Below are positions 33,719 to 42,323 of a stretch of 52,583 nucleotides of DNA, one piece after another; position 1 is the first letter of the stretch; each line of letters opens with the position of its first letter. Under the pieces are notes generated by a model. That model saw only the letters and a program-made list of their open reading frames with translations, had not been told where the DNA came from and did not search any database. This stretch comes from Nitrospira sp. SG-bin1. Its GTDB lineage: Bacteria; Nitrospirota; Nitrospiria; Nitrospirales; Nitrospiraceae. Made by a program: the position numbers and the translations under genes. Location: assembly GCA_002083365.1 (NCBI GenBank), contig LVWS01000001.1, forward strand, positions 1 through 52,583, given 5' to 3'.

Positions 33719-33758
33719 TGTGACTTGCCTTTGTGACTAGTTCTGACTATCATGTGAC
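33719..33758 (+). promoter_or_regulatory. Three TGTGAC repeats upstream of the Phd-type antitoxin
   Basis: TGTGAC occurs at 33719-33724, 33732-33737 and 33753-33758, with a related CTGACT between the second and third. The last copy abuts the antitoxin ATG at 33760. Repeats at this position may be antitoxin binding sites; this is inference. Confidence 0.35.
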
Positions 33759-33759
33759 C

Positions 33760-34023
33760 ATGAGTGGTGTACGGGTGGCGGACTTGAAAAGCAGGCTCAG
33801 TGAACACCTGCGCAAAGTGCGGTCGGGTCGTTCGGTGATTGTCTTGGATCGGACGACTCCAATCGCCCGCATCGTTCCCTATGAAGAAGAGGGTTCTTCT
33901 TTGCTCGTGCGAAAGCCAGCGCCCGGGACTCCTTCCCTGCAGAAAGTTCCACTCCCGCCGCCACTGCGACTTCATCGTGATATTGTCGCGTTCCTGTTAG
34001 AAGAGCGGCAGAGCGAGCAGTGA
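33760..34023 (+). CDS. Phd/YefM-family antitoxin
   Basis: An 87-residue antitoxin. The N-terminal VRVADLKSRLSEHLRKVRSG and VIVLDRTTPIARIVPYE are the Phd/YefM DNA-binding fold. A proline-rich linker and a C-terminal toxin-binding helix follow. ATG 33760 is preferred over an upstream in-frame GTG (33733). Its stop overlaps the PIN toxin start (GTGA). Confidence 0.88.
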   Translation: MSGVRVADLKSRLSEHLRKVRSGRSVIVLDRTTPIARIVPYEEEGSSLLVRKPAPGTPSLQKVPLPPPLRLHRDIVAFLLEERQSEQ

Positions 34024-34442
34024 TCGCCTACCTCGACTCCTCGACGGTGCTTCGGGTCATCCTTGGTCAATCCAATGCGCTGAAAGAGTGGCGCTCCATC
34101 ACGCGAGGTGTCGCCTCTGCACTGGTCGAGGTCGAGTGTTTGCGGACCTTGGATCGGTTGCGACTGGTCGAAGGATTGGAAGATACTGCCATAGCCATCA
34201 GACGAGAGGCGGTGTTCCGATTGCTGGAGGCTGTCGAAGTCATCGAGATGACAAGATCGGTGCTGTCAAGGGCGGCACAACCCTTGCCGACCGCGTTGGG
34301 TACTTTGGATGCCATTCATTTGGCGTCTGCTCTACTCTGGAAAGACCGGAATGGTACGGACCTCGTTATGGCGACGCACGATGTCTCACTGGCCACGGCC
34401 GCACGCGCCAGCGGCCTACGGGTTCTTGGCGCGCCTCGCTGA
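34020..34442 (+). CDS. vapC: PIN-domain toxin, partner of the Phd-type antitoxin
   Basis: A 140-residue PIN protein. It opens with MIAYLDSSTVLRVIL (first catalytic Asp), has SALVEVECLRTLDR (Glu), GTLDAIHLASALLW (Asp) and DLVMATHDVSLATAA near the end, so all expected acidic positions are present. The start is GTG at 34020, overlapping the antitoxin stop. It is the third intact toxin-antitoxin pair of this patch and is not closely similar to the vapC at 31693. Confidence 0.88.
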   Translation: MIAYLDSSTVLRVILGQSNALKEWRSITRGVASALVEVECLRTLDRLRLVEGLEDTAIAIRREAVFRLLEAVEVIEMTRSVLSRAAQPLPTALGTLDAIHLASALLWKDRNGTDLVMATHDVSLATAARASGLRVLGAPR

Positions 34443-34622
34443 TCGCGAATTGAGTATTGATGTGCATCGGTCGGCAGTTTCAGGAGCCTGTGTAGCCGTC
34501 ACGTATTGTTCACCCGCATGAAATGGAATCGGCACCAGCTACACCCTCGTAACATCTAACATCTATACATTGGCGGTCGGCGTGAGCTGCAAGGGAAACA
34601 TGGAAGGTTCGAGTGATAGCCC

Positions 34623-35873
34623 GTGAATAACAATGCTTCCGAGCAAACGACGATCGCTGAGCCAAGTACAGGCCTGATTGCGCGGTGGCAGGCAATCCCG
34701 CTCTATGCCCGCATCGTGATGGCCTTGGTGCTTGGCGTCATGGTCGGACTTATGTGGGACAGCGAGGCGGCTATACTCGCGGTACCGGGAAAGCTGGTCT
34801 TACGTCTCCTCGGTGCGCTCGCGCCGGCGCTGATCCTCGCGGCGATTGTCCATACGTTCATGACGACGCAGCTCGGCGGGCCGCTCGCGGCGCGGCTGCC
34901 GCGATTATTATTGCTGAACACATTGGTCGCGATCATAGTTGGCCTGACGATCGCCAATGTCATTCAACCAGGTCAGGGCGCAGGTCTCACGCCGCCGTCT
35001 CCGCATGAGGAAACCACCAAGGCGGTCAATCCGCTCGCACTCTTTCTTGAGAATGTGCCGAAGAGTCTGTTGGGACCGCTGGGTGACGATGGGAAAGTGA
35101 TCGGCGTCATCTTCATCGCCGTCGCGTTCGGCATGGCGCTCCGCAATGAGCGAGAACGGCCGCTCGGCACGGTGGGGCATTTTGTCGAGTTGTTTCTGGA
35201 GGCATTGATCACGATGTTGCACTGGATCATCGCGGTGGTGCCGTTTGCTGTTTTCGGCATTGTCGCGAGCATCGTGGGCACGGAGGGTTTCGCACCGTTC
35301 AAGGCGCTCGGGGTCTTTGTGCTGAGTGTGCTGCTCGCGCTCGCAATCCAGGCGGCGTATTACCTCGTCCGCATCCGGTTTGGTTCATGGGTGCGCCCGG
35401 TGGATCTGATTCGCGGCGGACGGGACGCACTGGTGATGGCGTTCTCCACGGCCAGCTCGACCGCCACGATGCCGGTGACGTACGCGGTGCTCAAGGAACG
35501 TGTGGGATTGCGCGAGCAATCCGCGAGCATGGGGGCGCTGGTCGGCGCGAATTTCAACAACGACGGCACCGCGCTCTATGAGGCGATGGCGGCCTTGTTC
35601 ATCGCCCAAATGATCGGGATGGATCTCACGGTTCAGCAGCAGGTTATGGTCGTGCTGACGAGCATTATTGCCTCGGTCGGCGCGGCCGGGATTCCCGAAG
35701 CTGGCCTCGTGACGATGACCATGGTCTTTACCGCCGTCGGGTTGCCCGTGCAATACATTCCTGTCTTACTCACCGTGGATTGGTTTCTCGATCGCTGTCG
35801 CACGGCCATCAACGTCATGGGCGATATGAACGTCAGTTGCCTCCTGGATGGGAAGCAAACACACGCTCCCTGA
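34623..35873 (+). CDS. Dicarboxylate/amino acid:cation symporter (DAACS)
   Basis: A 416-residue membrane transporter of the GltP/DctA/SstT family that takes up glutamate, aspartate or C4-dicarboxylates with Na+ or H+. Family features are the serine-rich AFSTASSTATMPVTYAVLKE hairpin near residue 275, FNNDGTALYEAMAALFIAQ near residue 310, and IIASVGAAGIPEAGLVTM (HP2). The start is GTG at 34623, since AATAGCCC precedes and no ATG is nearby. The stop abuts the stop of the convergent DUF1269 gene with no gap. Confidence 0.9.
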   Translation: MNNNASEQTTIAEPSTGLIARWQAIPLYARIVMALVLGVMVGLMWDSEAAILAVPGKLVLRLLGALAPALILAAIVHTFMTTQLGGPLAARLPRLLLLNTLVAIIVGLTIANVIQPGQGAGLTPPSPHEETTKAVNPLALFLENVPKSLLGPLGDDGKVIGVIFIAVAFGMALRNERERPLGTVGHFVELFLEALITMLHWIIAVVPFAVFGIVASIVGTEGFAPFKALGVFVLSVLLALAIQAAYYLVRIRFGSWVRPVDLIRGGRDALVMAFSTASSTATMPVTYAVLKERVGLREQSASMGALVGANFNNDGTALYEAMAALFIAQMIGMDLTVQQQVMVVLTSIIASVGAAGIPEAGLVTMTMVFTAVGLPVQYIPVLLTVDWFLDRCRTAINVMGDMNVSCLLDGKQTHAP

Positions 35874-36425
35874 TCATCCCTTGGCTATCTTTTGTTCGTG
35901 CTCATGGGTGAGGGCGGCCCGCAGCTTTTCCTCCTGATCTTTGCTCAAGGACGTTTTGAGGATGGTTCCCTCGTATCGTGAGAAACCGGCCAACAGTTTG
36001 TCTTGGTCAGCGCTCCGGATCAGCAAGAAAATCGCGGAGGTGCCGCGCGTGATCGTGCTGCCCAAATCCTTGATGAATTGATCAGGGATCCCGTAATCGT
36101 TCAGGAGCCCATATTCATTGGCGGCGGTGGTCACGGCGCCACCTCCCGCCCCTCCGGCGATACTGCCCAACAGGCCTGCCAAGGGATTCATGAAGAGGAG
36201 GCCCATCAGCCCGCCCCACAATATCCCCAGCGAGACGCCATGCGCCGTCGCCCCGCCGAACACGTCGACACACTGCTTCAAGTGGACCTTGCCGTCCATA
36301 TCGCGGACGACGATGACCGCGTCTTCCAGATCGAGCACATAGTCCTTTTCCATCGCCCGCAGTTCGTTCAGCACCCGATCGGCCGTGCTGGAATCCTTAA
36401 ACGCGATGCAAACCAGTTCACTCAT
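35874..36425 (-). CDS. DUF1269 family membrane-associated protein
   Basis: A 183-residue protein of DUF1269. The N-terminal ferredoxin-like part begins SELVCIAFKDSSTADRVLNE, the middle holds a glycine-rich hydrophobic hairpin (ILWGGLMGLLFMNPLAGLLG and the GGAGGGA run), and SAIFLLIRS lies near the end. No biochemical role is known. It starts at 36425 after GAAGGAGAT and is convergent with the symporter. Confidence 0.87.
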   Translation of the reverse strand: MSELVCIAFKDSSTADRVLNELRAMEKDYVLDLEDAVIVVRDMDGKVHLKQCVDVFGGATAHGVSLGILWGGLMGLLFMNPLAGLLGSIAGGAGGGAVTTAANEYGLLNDYGIPDQFIKDLGSTITRGTSAIFLLIRSADQDKLLAGFSRYEGTILKTSLSKDQEEKLRAALTHEHEQKIAKG

Positions 36426-36636
36426 GATTCATCTCCTTCAGACGTAGGTATGTCGCCGCTCTGTCCAGCGGCGAGGAATTCACATGGTCGGTTTTAAACT
36501 AAATAGCAGTAGAATCACCTCCAGAGCAAGTTGGCCGTATCGCCGACTGTATTGTGGGTGCCATTCCCCTTTTCTCCCCTTGTTTTTCGACGCCTCGTTC
36601 CCTTACTCTCGTCCGTCCCTGTGTGAGGAGTCCCTT

Positions 36637-37257
36637 ATGTTGCAAGCTGTTGCACTGAGTTGCCGTCGCGGTGAACGCCGGTTGTTTTCAGACCTCACCG
36701 TGAAGGTTGAGCGGGGAACCCTGTTGGCGGTGGTGGGTGAGAACGGGAGCGGAAAAACCAGTCTGCTCCGGATCTTCACCAGTTTGTTGGCTCCCGAGAA
36801 GGGATCGGTGTTGTGGGAAGGGCAAGACATTCATCGACTCAAAGAGCTCTATTCGGGGCAACTGACCTATATCGGGCATCTCAACGGAATCAAGGATGAT
36901 CTCACGCCGCTTGAAAATCTGATGAGCGCGATGGCTTTGTCCGGAGAATCCTGTTCCGGTAATGGCGCAAGTGAGGCGTTGGAGGCGATCGGGCTCAAGC
37001 GCCCCATTCATCAGTTGCCGTCCAAGGTGCTCTCGCAAGGCCAAAAGCGCCGGGTCGCTTTAGCAAGGCTCTGGCTCTCCTCGCGACCCTTGTGGCTCTT
37101 GGATGAACCGTTCACGTCCCTCGACGCGGCGTCCACGGGCGTGGTCACTCAGCGGCTTCTCGCGCATTTGCAACGTGGAGGACTGGCGGTCTTGGTCACC
37201 CACCAGGACATCGCGCTTCCCACGGAGATGATCCAACGCTTGAGGCTCGCTGGATGA
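36637..37257 (+). CDS. ccmA: Heme exporter ATP-binding protein CcmA
   Basis: ATPase of the CcmAB(CD) ABC complex that releases holo-CcmE during System I cytochrome c maturation. The 206 residues show Walker A GENGSGKT at 34-41, signature LSQGQKRRVALARL near residue 130, and Walker B LWLLDEPF. ATG 36637 follows GAGGAG; the longer frame is discarded. It is first in ccmABCDEFGHI, where each gene through ccmI overlaps or closely follows the last. Confidence 0.94.
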   Translation: MLQAVALSCRRGERRLFSDLTVKVERGTLLAVVGENGSGKTSLLRIFTSLLAPEKGSVLWEGQDIHRLKELYSGQLTYIGHLNGIKDDLTPLENLMSAMALSGESCSGNGASEALEAIGLKRPIHQLPSKVLSQGQKRRVALARLWLSSRPLWLLDEPFTSLDAASTGVVTQRLLAHLQRGGLAVLVTHQDIALPTEMIQRLRLAG

Positions 37258-37937
37258 GCGGCTCCAGTATGTCGGAAGCCGTCGGAGAAATCATCCGGCG
37301 GGATTTGTTACTCGCCATGCGACGCCGTTCGGACGCGGCGATGTCGGTGTTTTTTCTGGTCATCGTGGTCAGTCTCTTTCCGTTAGGTGTCGGACCGGAA
37401 CCGGCGGTGTTACGGACTATCGGACCGGGTGTGTTGTGGGTGGCCGCTCTCTTGGCCTGTCTGCTGTCGCTGAGTCGTGTCTTTACCGGGGACTATCTGG
37501 ACGGTGCCCTCGAACAAATGGTGCTGATTCCTCAGCCCTTGGCGGTGTTGGTGGTCGGGAAGGTGTTGGCCCATTGGGTGATCTCCGGACTCCCTGTGGT
37601 GCTGCTCTCGCCTCTGCTCGGCCTTCAATTCGGGTTGAGCGGCGAATCGCTGGGAATTCTCGTGCTGTCGCTCTTGCTTGGGACGCCAACGTTGAGTATG
37701 ATTGGTGCGATCGGCGCCGCATTAGTACTTGGCGTGCGCGGGAGTGGTCTACTGGTTGCCCTCCTGGTGCTTCCACTCTACGTTCCAGTATTGATCTTCG
37801 GGGCCGGTGCCGTGACCAGCAGTATGGCTGGAATCGGTGGCGAAGCTAATTTGTCGCTGCTCGGGGCTTGTCTCGTACTCTCGCTCTTTTTGGCGCCCTG
37901 GGCCACGGCAGCGGCGTTGCGTATCGCGCTAGAATAA
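37254..37937 (+). CDS. ccmB: Heme exporter membrane protein CcmB
   Basis: Membrane partner of CcmA, 227 residues with about six hydrophobic helices. The N-terminal IIRRDLLLAMRRRSDAAMSV amphipathic stretch is typical of CcmB. It starts inside the ccmA stop (ATGA), so expression is coupled. The complex extracts heme-loaded CcmE from CcmC. Confidence 0.92.
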   Translation: MSGSSMSEAVGEIIRRDLLLAMRRRSDAAMSVFFLVIVVSLFPLGVGPEPAVLRTIGPGVLWVAALLACLLSLSRVFTGDYLDGALEQMVLIPQPLAVLVVGKVLAHWVISGLPVVLLSPLLGLQFGLSGESLGILVLSLLLGTPTLSMIGAIGAALVLGVRGSGLLVALLVLPLYVPVLIFGAGAVTSSMAGIGGEANLSLLGACLVLSLFLAPWATAAALRIALE

Positions 37938-37952
37938 CAGGATTTCAAGAAC

Positions 37953-38702
37953 GTGAATTGGTCGAAATATTCAGCGCCTCAAGCCTTTTATCCTCTGGCC
38001 GGCCGACTCATTCCCTGGTTTTCGGCCGTGGCGGTTCTCTTGATGGGGGTAGGACTCTATCTGGGATTTTTCGTCGCGCCGACCGATTTTCAGCAGGGTG
38101 ACGCGTATCGCATCATCTTCGTCCATGTCCCGGCCGCGTGGATGTCGATGTTCCTCTATGTCGTCATGGCCGTGTGGGCCGGCGTCGGAATGGGACTCAA
38201 CGCGCGCCTGTCCTTCATGATGGCGCAGGCAATCGCTCCTACCGGGGCCATGTTTACCTTCTTGGCGTTGCTAACCGGGGCGATGTGGGGGAAGCCGACA
38301 TGGGGAGCCTGGTGGGTGTGGGATGCCAGGCTGACTTCTGAACTGATTCTGCTATTTCAGTATGCGGGCGTCATGTTGTTACGCACGTCGATGGATGAGG
38401 TACGCCGCGCGGACCGATCAAGTGCTGTATTCGCGTTGGTCGGGGTCGTGAACGTGCCGATCATCTATTTTTCCGTGCAGTGGTGGAATACGTTGCATCA
38501 AGGGGCGTCGGTCAGCATGGCCACGGGCTCGAAGATGGCCGCCACGATGTTGACCGCCATGCTCATCATGACGCTGGCGTTCTGGCTCTACAGCATCGCC
38601 GTCATCCTTGCGCGCGTCCGCTGTATCATGGTGGAGCGGGAATCCCTGCCCCTGTGGGAGGGAAAATCGACTGCGATTCAGGAAGCGGCGGAGGCTCGCT
38701 GA
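37953..38702 (+). CDS. ccmC: Heme-handling protein CcmC
   Basis: Loads heme onto CcmE. The protein is 249 residues with six membrane helices and the tryptophan-rich signature WGKPTWGAWWVWDARLTSEL near residues 110-130. Histidines for axial heme contacts are in IIFVHVPAAW and NTLHQGAS. It starts at GTG 37953, 15 bases after ccmB. The stop overlaps ccmD (TGATG). Confidence 0.94.
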   Translation: MNWSKYSAPQAFYPLAGRLIPWFSAVAVLLMGVGLYLGFFVAPTDFQQGDAYRIIFVHVPAAWMSMFLYVVMAVWAGVGMGLNARLSFMMAQAIAPTGAMFTFLALLTGAMWGKPTWGAWWVWDARLTSELILLFQYAGVMLLRTSMDEVRRADRSSAVFALVGVVNVPIIYFSVQWWNTLHQGASVSMATGSKMAATMLTAMLIMTLAFWLYSIAVILARVRCIMVERESLPLWEGKSTAIQEAAEAR

Positions 38703-38887
38703 TGCAGTGGGGAAGCGCGTCCGAATTCTTTGCGATGGGAGGGTATGGGCTCTATGTCTGGACCTCGTTTGCGGCCACGGCGTTGTGCATGGTGTGGGAA
38801 GTGTTGGCTTTGTGGCGCCGACGGGCTGCGACACGCGCTGAACAGCGGGCTGCGTTGTTAGGAGGCATGGATGAAACCGCGACATAA
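38702..38887 (+). CDS. ccmD: Heme exporter small subunit CcmD
   Basis: A 61-residue protein with one transmembrane helix. The family core GGYGLYVWTSFAATALCMVW is at residues 13-32 and is followed by a basic WRRRAATRAEQR tail. CcmD bridges CcmAB and CcmC and is needed for holo-CcmE release. The ATG overlaps the ccmC stop, and its own 3' end overlaps ccmE by 17 bases. Confidence 0.88.
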   Translation: MQWGSASEFFAMGGYGLYVWTSFAATALCMVWEVLALWRRRAATRAEQRAALLGGMDETAT

Positions 38888-39353
38888 GCGTTTTGCCTTT
38901 ATCGGTCTGGGGTTGGTTGTCTTAGGTGTGGCGACGGTGTTGATCTTGAATGCCTTCCAAAGCAATCTCGTCTTCTTTTTCACGCCCACGCAAGTGGTGA
39001 ACGGTGAAGTGCCGCAAGGGCGGAGCTTCCGGATCGGCGGGATGGTGGAAGACGGGAGTCTTGTTCGCGAGAACGATGGGTTGACGGTTCGGTTCATCGT
39101 GACCGATACCGCAAAGAGGGTCCCGGTGACCTATAAAGGGATTCTGCCGGATCTTTTCAAGGAAGGCAAAGGCGCCGTGGCGCAAGGCAAACTCAACGGC
39201 GACGGCACGTTTGTCGCCAGCGAAGTGTTGGCCAAGCACGATGAAAACTATATGCCGCCCGAGGCGGCCGAAGCGCTGGCGAAGGCGAAGGCATCCGGGG
39301 CGCAACAAAGTAAGTCACTCGTGGTTCCTGAAGGTAGGAAAGATTCACTATGA
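38871..39353 (+). CDS. ccmE: Periplasmic heme chaperone CcmE
   Basis: Binds heme covalently and passes it to CcmF/H for ligation to apocytochromes. The 160 residues have an N-terminal membrane anchor (about residues 9-30) and an OB-fold. The heme-attachment histidine is H123 in LAKHDENYMPP, with Y127 as the conserved axial tyrosine, so this is the HxxxY form. A charged C-terminal tail follows. It overlaps ccmD upstream and ccmF downstream. Confidence 0.95.
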   Translation: MKPRHKRFAFIGLGLVVLGVATVLILNAFQSNLVFFFTPTQVVNGEVPQGRSFRIGGMVEDGSLVRENDGLTVRFIVTDTAKRVPVTYKGILPDLFKEGKGAVAQGKLNGDGTFVASEVLAKHDENYMPPEAAEALAKAKASGAQQSKSLVVPEGRKDSL

Positions 39354-41341
39354 TTCCAGAGATCGGTCATTTCGCGTTGATTCTTGCACTGTGCGTCGCC
39401 GTGGTGCAGGGCATTCTCCCCATCTACGGTGCCGCCGTCGGGAACTCGGCGTTGATGGCTGTGGCGAAACCGGCGGCGCGAGGGCAGTTCTTCTTGGTGC
39501 TCACGGCGTTTTGCTGCCTCGGCTATGCCTTTGCCGACAAAGATTTCTCCGTGCTGTATGTGGCCGCGACGTCGAACTCCCAGCTGCCGCTGCATTATCG
39601 CTTGGCCGCGATTTGGGGGGCACATGAAGGATCACTCTTGTTGTGGACCTTCATCCTGACCATCTGGATGTTTGCCGTGACTCTCTTTTCCGCTCATCTT
39701 CCGGAAGCCACGCGTTCCCGCATTCTCGGCGTGATGGGCCTTGTCAGCGTCGGCTTTCTTCTGTTCATGTTGACGGTCTCGAATCCGTTTGAGCGGCTGA
39801 TTCCCGCCGCTCCTGACGGGCGCGACCTCAATCCCCTGTTGCAAGACCCCGGGATGGTCATCCATCCTCCGATGCTCTATATGGGTTATGTCGGATTCTC
39901 GGTGGCCTTCGCCTTCGCGATCGCCGCCCTGTTGGGAGGCAACCTCGATGCGGCCTGGGCCCGCTGGTCCCGGCCATGGACCACCGTCGCCTGGTGTTTT
40001 TTGACGGTCGGCATCGCCATGGGAAGCGGGTGGGCTTACTACGAATTGGGGTGGGGCGGATGGTGGTTCTGGGATCCGGTCGAGAATGCGTCATTCATGC
40101 CCTGGCTGGCCGGCACGGCGTTGGTGCATTCACTGGCCGTGACCGACAAGCGAGGGGGCTTCAAGGTATGGACCGTCCTGCTCGCCATCATGGCCTTTTC
40201 GTTGAGCCTTTTAGGGACATTCCTCGTCCGCTCCGGTGTCTTGACCTCCGTGCATGCATTCGCCACGGATCCTAAGCGCGGTCTGTTCATCCTGGCTTTC
40301 TTAGCCATCGTCATCGGTGGGTCGCTGGCCTTGTACGCCTGGCGGGCGCCGCGTGTCGGCTTGGGCGGCAGTTTCGCCATGGTGTCGCGAGAAGGCCTGT
40401 TGCTGGCGAACAACGTGTTGCTGGTTGCGGCGATGGGGTCGGTATTGCTGGGTACGTTATACCCCTTGTTTCTGGATGCGTTGGATCTCGGGAAAATTTC
40501 GGTAGGACCTCCGTATTTTGATTCGGTCTTCGTTCCCTTGATGGCACCGGCCCTCTTCCTGATGGGAATCGGACCGCTTGCGAAATGGAAGAAAGCCGAC
40601 TTGCCCGATCTTGCCAAGCGGCTGAAGTGGGCGTTCGGAGTGAGCGTGGCCACGGCGGTTGCGCTCCCGTTTATCATGGGTCAGTGGACTCCGCTGCTCA
40701 GCCTCGGGTTGCTGTTGGCCATCTGGATCGTGACAACGGCGGTGGTGACGTTGCGTGAACGGCTGGCTCATACCGCCGGCAGCGGACTGGGCCCTCAACT
40801 GGCCGGGATCTCTCGGTCGTACTGGGGGATGCTCGTGGCGCACGTCGGGGTGGCGGTCTTCATCGTCGGCGTCACGATGGTGAAGGGATTCGAGACCGAG
40901 AAAGACGTGCGGATGAACGTGGGCGAGACGGCGACGATCGGCGACTATACGTTCCGATTCGACGGGGCGCAGGATGTCGTTGGCCCCAATTATACCGCGG
41001 CCCGTGGAACCTTCTCGGTGAGTCGCGACGGTCGAGAAACGACGGTCCTCTACCCGGAGAAGCGACGGTATGCCGTTCAGAATCAGGTCATGACGGAAGC
41101 GGCAATCGATCCCGGATTGTTGCGCGATCTCTATGTGTCGCTCGGAGAACCGCTCGATGATGGAGCGTGGAGTGTGCGGCTCTATCATAAGCCGTTCGTG
41201 GATTGGATTTGGGGTGGATGCTTTATCATGGCGATGGGTGGCGCGCTCGCCATCAGCGATCGCCGGTATCGAATCGCATGGCGTCGGCAAGAGCCGGCCG
41301 TGCCTGCGTCGACCAGAGCGGCTAGGCGAAAAGTGGCATGA
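39350..41341 (+). CDS. ccmF: Cytochrome c heme lyase subunit CcmF
   Basis: Large membrane protein of the heme ligation complex. The 663 residues have about 15 helices. The WWD motif WGGWWFWDPVENASFMPWL lies near residues 234-252, and the flanking conserved histidines are in AAIWGAHEGSLLLW and the MVIHPPMLYMGYVG segments. The large periplasmic loop near residues 520-610 is present. It starts inside the ccmE stop and overlaps ccmG. Confidence 0.96.
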   Translation: MIPEIGHFALILALCVAVVQGILPIYGAAVGNSALMAVAKPAARGQFFLVLTAFCCLGYAFADKDFSVLYVAATSNSQLPLHYRLAAIWGAHEGSLLLWTFILTIWMFAVTLFSAHLPEATRSRILGVMGLVSVGFLLFMLTVSNPFERLIPAAPDGRDLNPLLQDPGMVIHPPMLYMGYVGFSVAFAFAIAALLGGNLDAAWARWSRPWTTVAWCFLTVGIAMGSGWAYYELGWGGWWFWDPVENASFMPWLAGTALVHSLAVTDKRGGFKVWTVLLAIMAFSLSLLGTFLVRSGVLTSVHAFATDPKRGLFILAFLAIVIGGSLALYAWRAPRVGLGGSFAMVSREGLLLANNVLLVAAMGSVLLGTLYPLFLDALDLGKISVGPPYFDSVFVPLMAPALFLMGIGPLAKWKKADLPDLAKRLKWAFGVSVATAVALPFIMGQWTPLLSLGLLLAIWIVTTAVVTLRERLAHTAGSGLGPQLAGISRSYWGMLVAHVGVAVFIVGVTMVKGFETEKDVRMNVGETATIGDYTFRFDGAQDVVGPNYTAARGTFSVSRDGRETTVLYPEKRRYAVQNQVMTEAAIDPGLLRDLYVSLGEPLDDGAWSVRLYHKPFVDWIWGGCFIMAMGGALAISDRRYRIAWRRQEPAVPASTRAARRKVA

Positions 41342-41865
41342 ACCGGTTCCTCCTGCCGCTGTCCATTTTTATCGTGGTCGTGGTTTTTCTCGGGATCGGG
41401 CTCAGACTCAATCCTCGGGAAATTCCCTCTCCACTCGTCGGGAAAGCCGCGCCTGACTTTTCCCAGCCGCAGCTCTACGATCAGACCAAGCTGTTTTCGC
41501 CGGCCGATCTCAAGGGAAAAGTGTGGTTGCTGAATTTTTGGGCCTCGTGGTGTAGCGGGTGTAAGACGGAACATCCGGTACTCATGGAGCTGGCCAAATC
41601 CGGGGAAGTGCCGATCTACGGGATGGACTATAAAGACCAACGGGACGAGGCGATGAACTGGTTGAGCCGGTGGGGCAATCCCTACCCGGTGGTCGGAGTC
41701 GATGACGCCGGCAGGGTCGGTATCAACTACGGAGTCTATGGGGTTCCGGAAACCTACGTCATCGATAAGCAGGGCTTGATCCGTTATAAACAGATCGGGC
41801 CGCTGGATCCCGACACGGTCGCCAAGAAGATTATTCCCCTTGTGAAGGAACTTGAATCACAATGA
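41338..41865 (+). CDS. ccmG: Thiol:disulfide interchange protein CcmG (DsbE)
   Basis: Membrane-anchored thioredoxin-fold reductant that keeps apocytochrome CxxCH cysteines reduced. The 175 residues comprise one N-terminal membrane helix (residues 4-22) and the active site FWASWCSGCKTEHP with C72 and C75. The GVYGVPETYVIDKQGLI cis-proline region is also present. It overlaps ccmF and ccmH. Confidence 0.94.
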   Translation: MNRFLLPLSIFIVVVVFLGIGLRLNPREIPSPLVGKAAPDFSQPQLYDQTKLFSPADLKGKVWLLNFWASWCSGCKTEHPVLMELAKSGEVPIYGMDYKDQRDEAMNWLSRWGNPYPVVGVDDAGRVGINYGVYGVPETYVIDKQGLIRYKQIGPLDPDTVAKKIIPLVKELESQ

Positions 41866-42323
41866 ACTGGTTGATCCTCAGCATGCTGCTGCTGTCCGGA
41901 CAAGCGTGGGGCGGAGAAGCCAGGCCGCTGGCCGATGACCCGGCTGTCGAGGCACGGCTCAAGCATCTCGCCGTCGAGCTGCGATGTCTGGTCTGCCAGA
42001 ATCAAACATTGGCCGATTCCAACGCCCCGTTGGCGGAAGACCTGCGCCGGGAAGTTCGGGACATGATCGCGAAGGATATGAGCGACGCCGAGATCATCGA
42101 ATTCCTTACGGCGCGTTACGGAGATTTCGTGCTGTATCGGCCGCCGCTCAAGGCCACCACCACATTGCTGTGGATCGGTCCGTTCGTCCTCTTGACCATC
42201 GGAGCCACGGTGCTGGTGATCACGTTGCGGCGGCGAGCGAACAAGGTGGTCGCCGCACCGGTGACGGAAGAAGAACATCGACGAGTTGAACAATTATTGG
42301 CGGAAGGAGGCAAGCGATCATGA
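41862..42323 (+). CDS. ccmH: Cytochrome c biogenesis protein CcmH
   Basis: Thiol-reductase subunit of the heme ligation complex, 153 residues. A signal peptide (cleaved near QAWGGEA) is followed by the diagnostic LRCLVCQNQTLADS motif with C42 and C45. One C-terminal transmembrane helix follows (about residues 103-125). It is the short CcmH form; the TPR half is the separate ccmI gene, which overlaps its stop. Confidence 0.94.
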   Translation: MNWLILSMLLLSGQAWGGEARPLADDPAVEARLKHLAVELRCLVCQNQTLADSNAPLAEDLRREVRDMIAKDMSDAEIIEFLTARYGDFVLYRPPLKATTTLLWIGPFVLLTIGATVLVITLRRRANKVVAAPVTEEEHRRVEQLLAEGGKRS

